From assembly GCA_003242885.1 (NCBI GenBank), contig QKMZ01000005.1, positions 62,001-126,000 on the forward strand: 64,000 bases of DNA, given 5' to 3'. This stretch comes from Candidatus Melainabacteria bacterium (GTDB lineage Bacteria; Cyanobacteriota; Vampirovibrionia; Obscuribacterales; Obscuribacteraceae). The position numbers and the translations under genes are program-made. The first letter of the stretch is position 1. Each line of letters opens with the position of its first letter. Of this stretch, positions 46,028 through 55,254 are shown piece by piece. The notes under the pieces were generated by a model that saw nothing but the letters and a program-made list of their open reading frames with translations, made no database searches and was not told the origin of the DNA.

Positions 46028-46061
46028 GGCTCTCTTTTGAGCGTTGTATTACAATACCCGA

Positions 46062-46898
46062 ATGCAAATCCAATTCGAGCAAAACACTATAGTCTCAGCA
46101 ATCGTAGTTATTGGCTGGATTTTCTCACTGTGCTTCCATGAATATGGACATGGACTTGCCGCATACATCGGCGGTGACAGCTCGATCAAAGATAAGGGCT
46201 ATCTGTCTTTCAACCCGTTTGTCTATACAAACGTTGGTTTATCTATAGTACTACCCGCGGTGATGGTGTTGTTCGGAGGGGTTGGCTTGCCCGGTGCCGC
46301 TGTAACGGTCAACAATGCAAGATTGCGTGGGAAGCACTGGGAAAGCATCGTCTCGCTTGCCGGACCTCTATTTAGTTTGCTCTTTACTGCTGCGCTGATT
46401 GCATTCATACTCAGCAATCCGCCTATTCCTATTGAGTGGCTAGCCGCTTGCTCGTACTTGGCGGTTCTCGAAATTCTCGTCCTTATCTTCAATCTGTTGC
46501 CTGTTCCAGGTCTCGATGGCTTTGGAATTTTCGAGCCGTTTTTACCTCGAAGTATTCGAGAAAAGTGCCGCAACATGCAGCAGTACGGCATTCTGATATT
46601 GATTGCAATTCTCTGGACTGTGCCCGTCGCCAACGAAATGTTATGGACTTCCGCGTACGCATTGGCATTTACTCTCGGTCTGGATCCACATACTGTTTTC
46701 TCAGGGCAGTCGAGTTTTCGAAGTGGTGCAACGCCGCTTTCTATCGGAGTTATTGTGCTCGCCATCGTTGTTCACTTGATAAGAAACAAAACCAAGCGTC
46801 AGCGTGAAGCCTCTGCGGCAGATGCATGCGCAGCAGAAATAGCTGAAGATTCATTGGAAACAAAGTCAGAACTCAAAACCAAGTCCGAGCAAAAATAG
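46062..46898 (+). CDS. Site-2 protease-like M50 membrane peptidase
   Basis: 278 residues from ATG 46062 (a TTG at 46044 is an alternative). About six membrane spans. CFHEYGHGLAAY carries the zinc-binding HExxH, and NLLPVPGLDGF has the NxxPxxxxDG motif with the third zinc ligand Asp. Such proteases cut membrane-bound regulators within the lipid bilayer. The C-terminal 30 residues are a charged, Glu/Lys-rich tail. The gene follows the HEAT gene by 34 bases and may share its transcript. Substrate unknown. Confidence 0.9.
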   Translation: MQIQFEQNTIVSAIVVIGWIFSLCFHEYGHGLAAYIGGDSSIKDKGYLSFNPFVYTNVGLSIVLPAVMVLFGGVGLPGAAVTVNNARLRGKHWESIVSLAGPLFSLLFTAALIAFILSNPPIPIEWLAACSYLAVLEILVLIFNLLPVPGLDGFGIFEPFLPRSIREKCRNMQQYGILILIAILWTVPVANEMLWTSAYALAFTLGLDPHTVFSGQSSFRSGATPLSIGVIVLAIVVHLIRNKTKRQREASAADACAAEIAEDSLETKSELKTKSEQK

Positions 46899-46943
46899 GA
46901 TGGGCATTCCCACAAATCTATTTCAGTAGGCTAAAATGCCGCC

Positions 46944-47663
46944 ATGAAAAGTGCAAATGCAGTTTTGATCTTTATTGGCGTGTTGGTCCTTGGATATCTC
47001 GGACTTATCGTTGCCCGCCCCAGTCTGCGCGAAATGAGTCCAATGGAAGTCGTGCAGAGTTTGCTTGGTGACACAAAAGATTCGCTGCGCAAGGAAAAGT
47101 TTGTTTCTTTCAAACCAGCCGAAGGTCACTTCAAGGTATCGTTTCCGGGCGCTCCGGACGAACTGAATCTCTACAATAGCTGGTTGCATCCCGCTGTAAT
47201 TCCGCTGCCCGCCTGGTTTTTGGCTGATAGAGAATTGGGTTTTTACGTTGCGGAAGTGCCAATCGATAACTCTGAAGCGCCAGGACGCATTGCCGCCGCG
47301 ACGGCCGCATTGGAGCGGCCGATGGCCAGCTCGTCAGGCGGCAATAACGAGATGGTTGCTTCGAATTCTTCGAACAACATATTGATGGAGATTCAAGAAT
47401 TTCTCGACCGGCAAGCGGAGGCGATGGTGCGCAACGCCGGTGCGACGCTTTTTAGCAAGGCGCCTGCGGCTGCAGGCGGCGGGAGATATTTCGGGCGCAG
47501 CGTTGAAGGAAGTGCCAAAACCCCAGGGCAGCGGTATCGGCTTCAGATTTTTTATGACTCGGACAATCGTCGCCTCTTTGCAATCAGTGTGTCCGGCAAG
47601 CCCGAATTAATCCATTGCCCGCAAGCGAATCAGTTTTTCGGATCGTTGCAAATTCTGCCGTAG
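46944..47663 (+). CDS. Membrane-anchored hypothetical protein
   Basis: 239 residues. The N-terminus is one uncleaved hydrophobic helix (about 6-24), and the rest should lie outside the membrane. EGHFKVSFPGAPDEL near residue 60 is a motif seen in several lipid- or cell-surface-associated proteins of unknown function; RLQIFYDSDNRRLFAISVSG lies near the end. A Ser/Asn/Gly-rich linker occurs around 130-150. It follows the site-2 protease gene by 45 bases on the same strand. Confidence 0.75.
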   Translation: MKSANAVLIFIGVLVLGYLGLIVARPSLREMSPMEVVQSLLGDTKDSLRKEKFVSFKPAEGHFKVSFPGAPDELNLYNSWLHPAVIPLPAWFLADRELGFYVAEVPIDNSEAPGRIAAATAALERPMASSSGGNNEMVASNSSNNILMEIQEFLDRQAEAMVRNAGATLFSKAPAAAGGGRYFGRSVEGSAKTPGQRYRLQIFYDSDNRRLFAISVSGKPELIHCPQANQFFGSLQILP

Positions 47664-47825
47664 CGTACAGAACGGGCAGCCCTGGAGAAGTGATCCAAGC
47701 GTAGTGAATGGCGTCTTGTACGGCATCGGCAATGCCAAAGGCCATTGGCTTTCGCCGTCGCCCCTAAGGTTTCATCAGGGATTACCCTGTGCATTTTCGT
47801 TTTGCACGGTGATAACCTCAAGGAA

Positions 47826-48689
47826 ATGGCGGTGCTTCAGGCATATTTCGAAACCGATGTGGACGAAATAGGCATGAGGAGGTTTTTGCACATGATTTTG
47901 AATAAAACAGAGAATCTCAGCACTGCCGCAGGAGATGCATGGCATCAATCCAGCGGCGCAGAGGGGTTTTCGTCGAAACGCTGGCTCGCGTATTTCCAGG
48001 AAAACAAATCGTCTTGCCCTCAGATTGTTATTCCTGAGGCGGTAAAGGTTTCACAGTCGATACGACCGTCGCTGATTCGTTCTCTTCAGCGTTTTCAAAT
48101 TGGCGAAACCGGTGAAGGCAAGCACCTGAAAAAGTTTGCCAGCAAAATGAACGATCCGGTTTATGAGCAGTGCATTGATATGTTCATCAAAGAAGAACAG
48201 CATCACGCGCGAATATTGGCGCAAATGATCGCGAGTATGGACGGCACATTGTTGACGTGGCACTGGAGCGATCTTGTTTTCATCGCGTTGAGGCGGCTGC
48301 TGCATTTGAAGACAGAAATTTTTGTTCTTCTAATCGCGGAAGTGATTGGTAAATGTTTTTATCGCACATGCTCTGCCCATCTCGAAGATCCACTTCTGAG
48401 CGACGCATTTTCTCTGATTGTTCTTGACGAACTCGGACATCTTGAATTTCACTGCGGCTTTTTGCGCAGTCAATTCGAGACCGCTCCGATTTTTCTCAGG
48501 CGGTGCGTGCTCTTGTGCTGGTCGGCGTTGTTCTTTTGTGCGTCCTATGTTTTTATCGCAGACCATAAGGCGGCTCTTACTGCTTTGAATGTTACGCCGC
48601 AGCAGTTCCTCAGAGACTTGTCTACAAGCTTCCGTATTTGTTCTCAGCGTTCGTTAGCGCTCGAGCCTAAAGTGGAGCCCAAAGATTGA
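47826..48689 (+). CDS. Ferritin-like di-iron protein
   Basis: 287 residues from ATG 47826; the frame runs back to a TTG at 47745 but has no support there. The central part shows IKEEQHHARIL (ExxH) and VLDELGHLEFHCG (ExxH), which together resemble a four-helix ferritin-like or rubrerythrin-type iron site. A hydrophobic stretch near the C-terminus could be a membrane span. Function is unknown; such proteins can be oxygenases or desaturase-like enzymes. It is preceded by a 160-base gap. Confidence 0.72.
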   Translation: MAVLQAYFETDVDEIGMRRFLHMILNKTENLSTAAGDAWHQSSGAEGFSSKRWLAYFQENKSSCPQIVIPEAVKVSQSIRPSLIRSLQRFQIGETGEGKHLKKFASKMNDPVYEQCIDMFIKEEQHHARILAQMIASMDGTLLTWHWSDLVFIALRRLLHLKTEIFVLLIAEVIGKCFYRTCSAHLEDPLLSDAFSLIVLDELGHLEFHCGFLRSQFETAPIFLRRCVLLCWSALFFCASYVFIADHKAALTALNVTPQQFLRDLSTSFRICSQRSLALEPKVEPKD

Positions 48690-48822
48690 CCGGAGACTCC
48701 GAAAATTGACGTGAAAGCTCGAATTAAAATTAGGCTTCCAGGTGAAACTCAAAATAGTCTTGTTGGCTACATGCGATTTAGGCTATCCTAGGAGCGCGAA
48801 CAACTGTTTCGGAGGAGATACC

Positions 48823-49035
48823 GTGGCCAAGAAGGTAGATACTGATGCGCCCCCCGCGTTGATCATTGAATTCAGAACCAGAGATGGAGAAGTCTGGGGC
48901 CAGCTTACCGCCGAGGCCAGAGAGTTCAAAACCGGCTCCACTGGCTATTATGCAAACGGCAAAGTCAAGAATCCGAAAAACGGTTTCCCGTATCAAGTCG
49001 GTACGAACGTAATTTTGATTGGAAGTAAAGAATAG
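48823..49035 (+). CDS. Small soluble protein, 70 residues
   Basis: A 70-residue beta-rich protein with no signal peptide, recognised by GGAGGAG five bases before the GTG at 48823; the frame is longer upstream but the ribosome site decides the start. It contains IIEFRTRDGEVWG and GYYANGKVKN. No family was recognised. Its stop lies 7 bases before the end of the convergent TPP enzyme gene. Confidence 0.7.
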   Translation: MAKKVDTDAPPALIIEFRTRDGEVWGQLTAEAREFKTGSTGYYANGKVKNPKNGFPYQVGTNVILIGSKE

Positions 49036-49042
49036 CGACTGG

Positions 49043-50960
49043 CTATTTGTGAAATATGCTTTTGAGCGCCTGACCAATTGAAGCCAGGAGTGGCTTCGGT
49101 GTGTCCGGATCGCCTTTGAGCATGGACGATGCGAATGCCTTTGCTTGCTCTGTCGTCACGCGGGGCGGCCGGCAAGGGCGGAATGTTTGGGTCTGTGTGG
49201 ACGTCGATAACGATTGGACGTTGGGACACAATCGCTTGCTGGAGAGCAGGCACTACATCTTCCGGTCGCGCGACGATGATGCCGTCCAGTCCAATTGACT
49301 GTGCGAACGCGGCGTAGTTGAAAGCTGGAAGATCTTGAGATGCTTCGAATTTCGGATCGCCTTGCGATGCGCGCATCTCCCATGTGACGAAGTTTAAATC
49401 CTGATTGTTCAACACCACGACGATAAGCCGTGGGTCAATCCACTGCTTCCAGTATTTGCTAATTGTGATCAATTCGTTGATGCCATTCATTTGCATAGCG
49501 CCGTCTCCGGCTAGCGCAATCGCCACCCTTTCCGGGTAAGCAAATTTTGCTGCCACTGCATATGGTACTGCGCATCCCATTGATGCAAGCCCGCCCGAGA
49601 CGGATGCCATCATGTCGTCTTTCACCTTCAGATCTCGTGCGAACCACGCTGTCGATGTTCCGGAGTCGGCACTAATAATGGCTCTTTCCGGCAGCAATTT
49701 TGACAACTCCCAGAACAGCAGTTGGGGATTTACCGGTGTTGCCTCTGAATAGGCCCTCGCCTCAACGGTTTTCCACCATTCAGATACAGCAAATTCCAAA
49801 TCAGTTCTGAATGTACGGTTTTCCTTGTACTGCAATAACGGCATCAACGCAGCCAGCGTCTCTTTGCAGTCACCTTCCAGGCTGACATCCATTGGATACC
49901 GCAGACTCAAATTGCGGCCGTCAATGTCTATCTGCACACCTCTAGCCTGACCTTCTTTCGGCAAAAATTCCGAATATGGAAAATTGGATCCGATCATCAG
50001 AAGCGTGTCACACGTGTTCATCATCTTTTCGGTCGCTTCCGTCCCAAGCATGCCGATTGAGCCGGTTACAAACGGCAAGTGATCCGACACCGCTGCTTTC
50101 CCGAGAAGCGCTTTGGCAATACCTGCTCCCAGTATGTTCGATGTTTCAACAACTTCCTTTGTGGCGCGCAGTGCACCTGCACCTACGAGAATCGCCACTT
50201 TCTGCCCACTGTTGAGAATATCCGCGGCACGCTGCAAGTCTTTATCGTGTGGAATCACGCGTGGTGATGAATATCCAATACCTGAGTAGGATCTCCCGTG
50301 TTCTCTGCTAACCTTGGTTTCAATTTCCAGTTCTTGTACGTCATTTGGAATGATGATGCAAGTAACTGTTCGCTCTGCTTTGGCAATGCGAATCGAACGA
50401 TCGATGAGATGCCGAACTTGTTTACTATCCATTGCCATGTGCACATATTCGTGCGCGACATCTTTGAATAGGCTGGGCAAATCGACGTCTTGAAGAAAGC
50501 CAGTCCCGATGGCGGCGCGCTGTTGTTGTCCTACAATGGCGAGCACCGGCTGGTGGTCCATTTTTGCATCGTACAGTCCGTTCAAAAGTTGAATGGCGCC
50601 TGGTCCTGCCGTCGCCATACAGACACCAATTTCACCCGTGAATTTCGCATGCGCGCACGCCATGAACGCAGCCATATTTTCGTGTCTCACCTGAATGAAT
50701 TCGATGGGATTGCTCTGGTCAAACTTCTCTATTCTGGGCGCTGCCTGATGTGGGGCTTTTTCTCTTTCGCGGTCCTGAATGCTTTCTTGATCTTGTATGA
50801 TTGCTTGGTCTTGTTCGATTTCTTGGTCTTTTTGTTGCGCTGATTGGGAAGATCTGTTGATTGCCGCCAGCAGAGGATTTATGCCGTCGCCTGGATAACC
50901 GTAGATGCGAGAAATTCCCCAATCCGCCAGTCTCTCGACAATGAAATCGCTAACTTTCAT
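49043..50960 (-). CDS. PoxB-like thiamine-pyrophosphate enzyme, apparent frameshift near C-terminus
   Basis: Three-domain TPP enzyme of the pyruvate oxidase/acetolactate synthase superfamily, closest in pattern to PoxB-type pyruvate:quinone enzymes. ATG 50960 has AGG about 9 bases upstream. IYGYPGDGINPLL, VRHENMAAFMAC (catalytic Glu), TAGPGAIQLLNG and the TPP motif GDGAMQMNGI are visible. A Gln/Asp/Glu-rich insert of about 40 residues lies near residues 37-78, where relatives have a short turn. Near 49160-49175 the main frame leaves the family consensus, and a frame one base off supplies the expected tail (VTTEQAKAFASSMLKGDP). One extra base in the GGGG run at 49162-49165 would explain it. 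Confidence 0.85.
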
Positions 50961-51176
50961 GCAGAATACCTTTTGATAAACAAAGGACAGAGTGAAAATA
51001 TTTTTCACGCCAATAAGATGACCAGAATAAGAAGTGATAGTTCCACGGTTCCAAAATGCAGTGTAGGAGAGCGGGTAGCACCTTCCTCACTAAACGTGTA
51101 AATGAAAAGAAGGCACGGAACTTTGTAATTGGATGTACACTCCCTAAAGCAGGTGAAGGGGTTGGGTGGCGACGAG

Positions 51177-52490
51177 ATGGACAACAATCAAAAGCGAAAG
51201 CCGCACATTGTAATTGTCGGCGGCGGCTTTGGCGGGCTCTCAGCAGCGCGAGCTTTTAAGAATGCTGATATTGCCGTCACGCTCGTGGATAAAACCAACT
51301 ACCACTTGTTTCAGCCTCTCTTGTATCAGGTTGCAATGGCGGGGCTATCGCCTGGCGATATTGCTCATCCGATTCGCTCGATTTTGCGGCATCAAAAGAA
51401 TGCTGAAGTTATTTTGGCCGAGATCACTTGCGTGGATTTGAAGAGCAATAAGCTGCATTCAAGTATTGGCGAAATCACTTATGACTATTTGATTTTGGCT
51501 GCCGGTGCGCAAACCAATTATTTCGGACACAACGATTGGCCCGAACACGCTGTCGGGCTAAAGGATATAGATGATGCGCTGGAGATTCGCCGGCGCGTTC
51601 TGGTGGCTTTTGAACAAGCGGAGCACGAGAAGGATCCGGCGAAGCAAAAACAACTATTGACCTTTGTTGTGATCGGAGGAGGTCCCACTGGGGTGGAACT
51701 CGCGGGCTCTCTCGCCGAGCTGTCGCGACATTCATTGGCACTCGATTTCCGTCATATCAACCCGTCTGCCGCGCGCGTGATTTTGCTAGAAGGCTTGCCG
51801 CGTGTGCTGCCGCCTTTTGTGGAAGAGCTTTCTGCTAAGGCTCAAGAGCAGTTGAAAAGTATCGGCGTTGAAGTTCGCACCGGTGTGAAGGTGACGGACA
51901 TCGATGAGTTTGGTGTTCACGTGGAAGGCGGTGAAGTTATTCCCAGTTCTACTGTTATGTGGTGTGCCGGTGTTGCCGCGGTTCCGCTGACAAAAACTAT
52001 GGACACAAGTCTTGATCGCGGCGGTCGCATTGTTGTGGAGCCGGATCTTTCAATTCCTGGATTTAAGAACGCTTTTGCAATCGGAGATTTAGCCAATTTT
52101 GCTCATCAAGGCGAGAAACCTCTTCCTGGGCTTGCGCCAGTTGCGATGCAAATGGGCGAGGCGGCGGCGCGCAACGTTTTGAATGACCTGGCAAAACGCC
52201 CGCGCCAAAAGTTTCACTACACAGACAAAGGCACGATGGCAACGATTGGCAGATCTGCTGCGGTGGCCGATTTAGGCAAGCTCAAAATGTCCGGACTGCC
52301 TGCGTGGCTTGCTTGGTTGTTGATTCACATATTGATGCTGATTGGCTTCCGCAACCGCCTTATGGTGTTTATGAATTGGGTTTGGTCGTTCTTTACCTAT
52401 GACCGCGGGTCTCGTCTCATAACCGGCCACCGCATGGAGGCAGGCTGTCCGGTGGACGAATCTGAAGGTTTGGAAACAGTTTCAAAATAA
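51177..52490 (+). CDS. ndh: Type II NADH dehydrogenase (NDH-2)
   Basis: Single-subunit flavoprotein that passes electrons from NADH to quinone without pumping protons. It has 437 residues from ATG 51177. IVGGGFGGLSAAR binds FAD near the N-terminus, VVIGGGPTGVELAGSLAE binds NADH in the middle, and AIGDLANF closes the FAD site. A hydrophobic C-terminal part (about 370-405) fits membrane attachment. It is divergent from the PoxB-like gene; both feed electrons to quinone, and a shared redox role is inferred. Confidence 0.92.
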   Translation: MDNNQKRKPHIVIVGGGFGGLSAARAFKNADIAVTLVDKTNYHLFQPLLYQVAMAGLSPGDIAHPIRSILRHQKNAEVILAEITCVDLKSNKLHSSIGEITYDYLILAAGAQTNYFGHNDWPEHAVGLKDIDDALEIRRRVLVAFEQAEHEKDPAKQKQLLTFVVIGGGPTGVELAGSLAELSRHSLALDFRHINPSAARVILLEGLPRVLPPFVEELSAKAQEQLKSIGVEVRTGVKVTDIDEFGVHVEGGEVIPSSTVMWCAGVAAVPLTKTMDTSLDRGGRIVVEPDLSIPGFKNAFAIGDLANFAHQGEKPLPGLAPVAMQMGEAAARNVLNDLAKRPRQKFHYTDKGTMATIGRSAAVADLGKLKMSGLPAWLAWLLIHILMLIGFRNRLMVFMNWVWSFFTYDRGSRLITGHRMEAGCPVDESEGLETVSK

Positions 52491-52492
52491 AA

Positions 52493-52518
52493 ACCGGCTG
52501 GATCTTCATCCAACCGGT
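52493..52518 (+). terminator. Hairpin after NDH-2 gene
   Basis: A stem of two 5-bp blocks with one mismatch (52493-52503 with 52508-52518) and a CTTC loop directly follows the stop codon. It lacks a T-run, so its role as a terminator is uncertain. Confidence 0.45.
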
Positions 52519-52598
52519 GGGAACGGTGTCGTTCGTTCCTTTGTGAAACTAGACTCCACAGACTGGATACGGTTCCTGCATTTATGTAAAATCGGGCT

Positions 52599-52961
52599 TC
52601 AATGCGATGTTCTAAAGTCCATTGTCGGCTTCGCTACATGCATTTCAGTTAGTACTTGTTGCAGTAGGTCTGCGGTTTGCTGCGTTTGTGCCGCGTCTTG
52701 TTGTACGCACGCAAGTCTCAAATCCAGTGCAAGCTGCAAGTATTGTTGCGCCTCTTGCTTGGAATCCATACATACGCAAATCCAGCCAAGTTCGTGAAAG
52801 TCGGCAGCCAGAGTTTCTTTAGTAACAGCGACGTCACTTTCCTCGATTTCAATAACCATCTTCAGCAGTTGCCGCGCTGTCGAATAGTCACCCTGCTGCA
52901 CGCAGGTTTGGCTGAGGTGGCGGAGCCTTTCGGCTTCCCGGCGCAGAATGTCGTTTGGCAT
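52599..52961 (-). CDS. Small TPR-like protein
   Basis: A 120-residue, helix-rich protein with a TPR-like pattern (about 10-90; CVQQGDYSTARQLLKMVIE and LGWICVCMDSKQEAQQYL). No signal peptide or membrane span. It lies between rightward genes on the opposite strand, with no operon partner. Weak evidence beyond codon pattern and TPR spacing. Confidence 0.6.
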   Translation of the reverse strand: MPNDILRREAERLRHLSQTCVQQGDYSTARQLLKMVIEIEESDVAVTKETLAADFHELGWICVCMDSKQEAQQYLQLALDLRLACVQQDAAQTQQTADLLQQVLTEMHVAKPTMDFRTSH

Positions 52962-53243
52962 GTGTCCTCCGCACGGAAGTAACCATCCGGGTGGATGGAG
53001 CTATGGTGTAAGTTGCCCACTTACGAGTCCGCGTGCGAGGTCCGCGAGCAGCCTGGTTTGGCTAATTACAGTCTAAGGTTTTAAAGTCCATATTTCGTCT
53101 GGGCTGGCTATACAAATCGTACCGGTTTGCCTATGTTTGACCGTCTATATGGAACGAAATTGGGTCTTTTCGGTCTTGCAAGTAGCCGCGGTCGCTTGCA
53201 GCTCCTCGGCACTTTTTTGAGAGTAGGACTGGAGGCCCAGAAG

Positions 53244-53768
53244 ATGAACACGATACAGACGCGACCAAGGATGAAGTTTCACTCTCGCGGAACAAAACGT
53301 AGGCTCTCGCTCTATTTCATGTGCTTTGTTTTGATCATGGGCTGGACTGTGCTACCGCTCATGCTGGCGCTTACATACTCTTCCATTCAACATGACCTGG
53401 CTAGCGGTTTTGCAGCCGTCTTGATCGCCTTTACAATCACAGTGTTTTTGCTCGTTTCTACCCGGCAGTTTCTCAAAACAAGCACTTGCGATGGATTCGA
53501 ATTGCTCATTGAATCCGACATTATCTTCTTGCATGGCGTGGATAACAAGCAAAACAAGCGATTGTGGCGAGAGGTTCCGCTTTCGAGCGTTGAAGAAGCC
53601 GACTATTACCCCACTTCCGATGGGTCAACGATAGTCTTGCATTCAAAAGGTCGCCCCGATCTCGAATTGCCTCTTTGGGCGTTTGGTCGAGATGCAGAAG
53701 CGAAGATTGTCGAATACATCAGAAGCCGAACACGTGTAATAGATATTCCGTCTGCGATTGTGATTTAG
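53244..53768 (+). CDS. Membrane protein with two spans, unknown
   Basis: 174 residues from ATG 53244, chosen because GGAGG lies 8 bases upstream; the frame runs back to 53127 but adds an implausible N-terminus. Two adjacent membrane spans (about 24-45 and 52-70) are followed by a PH-like beta domain (about 80-160; LWREVPLSSVEEADYY). This resembles YcxB- or PH-type small membrane proteins. The DUF6328-like gene starts 34 bases later and is probably co-transcribed. Confidence 0.7.
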   Translation: MNTIQTRPRMKFHSRGTKRRLSLYFMCFVLIMGWTVLPLMLALTYSSIQHDLASGFAAVLIAFTITVFLLVSTRQFLKTSTCDGFELLIESDIIFLHGVDNKQNKRLWREVPLSSVEEADYYPTSDGSTIVLHSKGRPDLELPLWAFGRDAEAKIVEYIRSRTRVIDIPSAIVI

Positions 53769-53802
53769 AAAAAACAAACTTAGTGTCGGAGAAAGTCGCG
53801 GA

Positions 53803-54312
53803 ATGAGAACTGAAAAACTAGGCTTGAAAAGCATTATGCGAAACGTCCTGGAAGAGTCGCGCATGGTGTTACCGGGCATCCAAGCTTTATTTGGATTTCA
53901 ATTAATTGCAGTTTTCGCCGATAACTTCGACGCGCTCGACTGGCCCGACAAGGATGTTCATTTAATCGCTCTTTTGCTCAGTATTCTTGCGATTGGCTGT
54001 CTCATGGCGCCTGCTTCATATCATAGACAGGTCGAACGCGATTCTGTGTCAGATCATTTGGTCAAATTCAGCAGTAAATTATTGTGTATTGGGTTGATAC
54101 CACTGGTAATGTCGCTATCACTCGATGCCTATGTAGTCTGTAAAGCCATTACGGACAGCACTGCTCACGGTGTTGTCGCAGGGCTTTTCTCTTTCACATT
54201 CCTGGGCTTGCTCTGGTATGTGGTTCCACAAATGGAGCGTAGAAAACGCAAAACATGTGAGGAAGAGAACCGCGAAGTGCTGGCGGATATATTTGAAGTA
54301 CAGTCGAATTGA
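53803..54312 (+). CDS. DUF6328-like membrane protein
   Basis: 169 residues with four membrane spans. The N-terminal ESRMVLPGIQALFGFQL is typical of DUF6328 (a helix with MxLPGxQALFxF), followed by spans near 27-40, 53-70, 85-110 and 125-145. Function is unknown. It follows the two-span membrane protein by 34 bases and converges on the phosphoribosyltransferase gene. Confidence 0.75.
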   Translation: MRTEKLGLKSIMRNVLEESRMVLPGIQALFGFQLIAVFADNFDALDWPDKDVHLIALLLSILAIGCLMAPASYHRQVERDSVSDHLVKFSSKLLCIGLIPLVMSLSLDAYVVCKAITDSTAHGVVAGLFSFTFLGLLWYVVPQMERRKRKTCEEENREVLADIFEVQSN

Positions 54313-54332
54313 AACGTTCGAGCCAACTTTAA

Positions 54333-55010
54333 CTATGCAGCAGCCCAGTTGCGAGCGGCATCATCCAGCAGGAATTTAACTTCCTGGTCGGTTGTTTGCG
54401 TGAAGTCTGCGTACCAGGAACCTACTGACCAAAATGGTTCCGGCGTTTGAAGGCAAGCGGTTTCATCAACGCGTTTTCCGATTTCACGAAGCGTTTCGGG
54501 AGACGCAACAGGTACTGCAACTATTAAATGTTTCGGGCGCTGATTTTTGATTGCGAGCACTGCCGCGGTCATGGAAGCGCCTGTTGCAAGTCCATCGTCA
54601 ACAAGGATGATTGTTTTATTTTCGATGCGTAAAAACTCACGCCCTCTGCGGAAAAGAGTCTCACGACGTTCGAGCTCGACAGCTTCGTATTGGGTAACTT
54701 TATCAATTAAGTTTCGCGGAATGTCGAGTTCTTTGATTAGAGGTTCGTTCAATATTCTTATGCCACCAGTTGCAATTGCGCCGATAGCCAATTCCGGATT
54801 TCCGGGGGCCCCGATTTTGCGCACGATAAAGCAATCTAAATAGGCGTTCAGTGAGCGTGCAATCTCATAACCTACTGGAACGCCACCACGTGGCAGTGCA
54901 AGGACTAAAATGTGTTTTTTGCTACGCTGGCTCGCCAACTTAATAGCAAGCCGTCTGCCAGCATCGCGTCTATCTGTGAAAAACATACGTTCGTCCAATT
55001 CAATTTCCAA
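54333..55010 (-). CDS. Phosphoribosyltransferase-family protein
   Basis: 225 residues. LVLALPRGGVPVGYEIA and IILVDDGLATGASM carry the type I PRPP-binding loop (DDGLATGAS). In some bacteria this family is fused to or beside an alpha/beta-hydrolase, as here. The natural substrate is unknown. It is divergent from the hydrolase gene, 244 bases apart, so the pair may share a regulatory region. Confidence 0.88.
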   Translation of the reverse strand: MEIELDERMFFTDRRDAGRRLAIKLASQRSKKHILVLALPRGGVPVGYEIARSLNAYLDCFIVRKIGAPGNPELAIGAIATGGIRILNEPLIKELDIPRNLIDKVTQYEAVELERRETLFRRGREFLRIENKTIILVDDGLATGASMTAAVLAIKNQRPKHLIVAVPVASPETLREIGKRVDETACLQTPEPFWSVGSWYADFTQTTDQEVKFLLDDAARNWAAA

Positions 55011-55254
55011 TCTAGAGTTGCGTGAAGGGTAAATTAGGGCTGAAGCAGGTTATTGGCTGACGGGCGTGGTCCAAGGAGGTTCCAGACATAATCCTCCAAT
55101 TAACAAAAATGTAACGCAATTGTCTTTCTTGGAAATTGCTGTCAGCGCTCCATTCAGCACTCCTGTAAAGCCATTGTCCAAAAGTCCAGTCAGTTGGAAC
55201 TTTCAAAGGGTCTTGCAGTCCCACTAGCGTATCGGTTTTTGCAGAGAACTGGAA

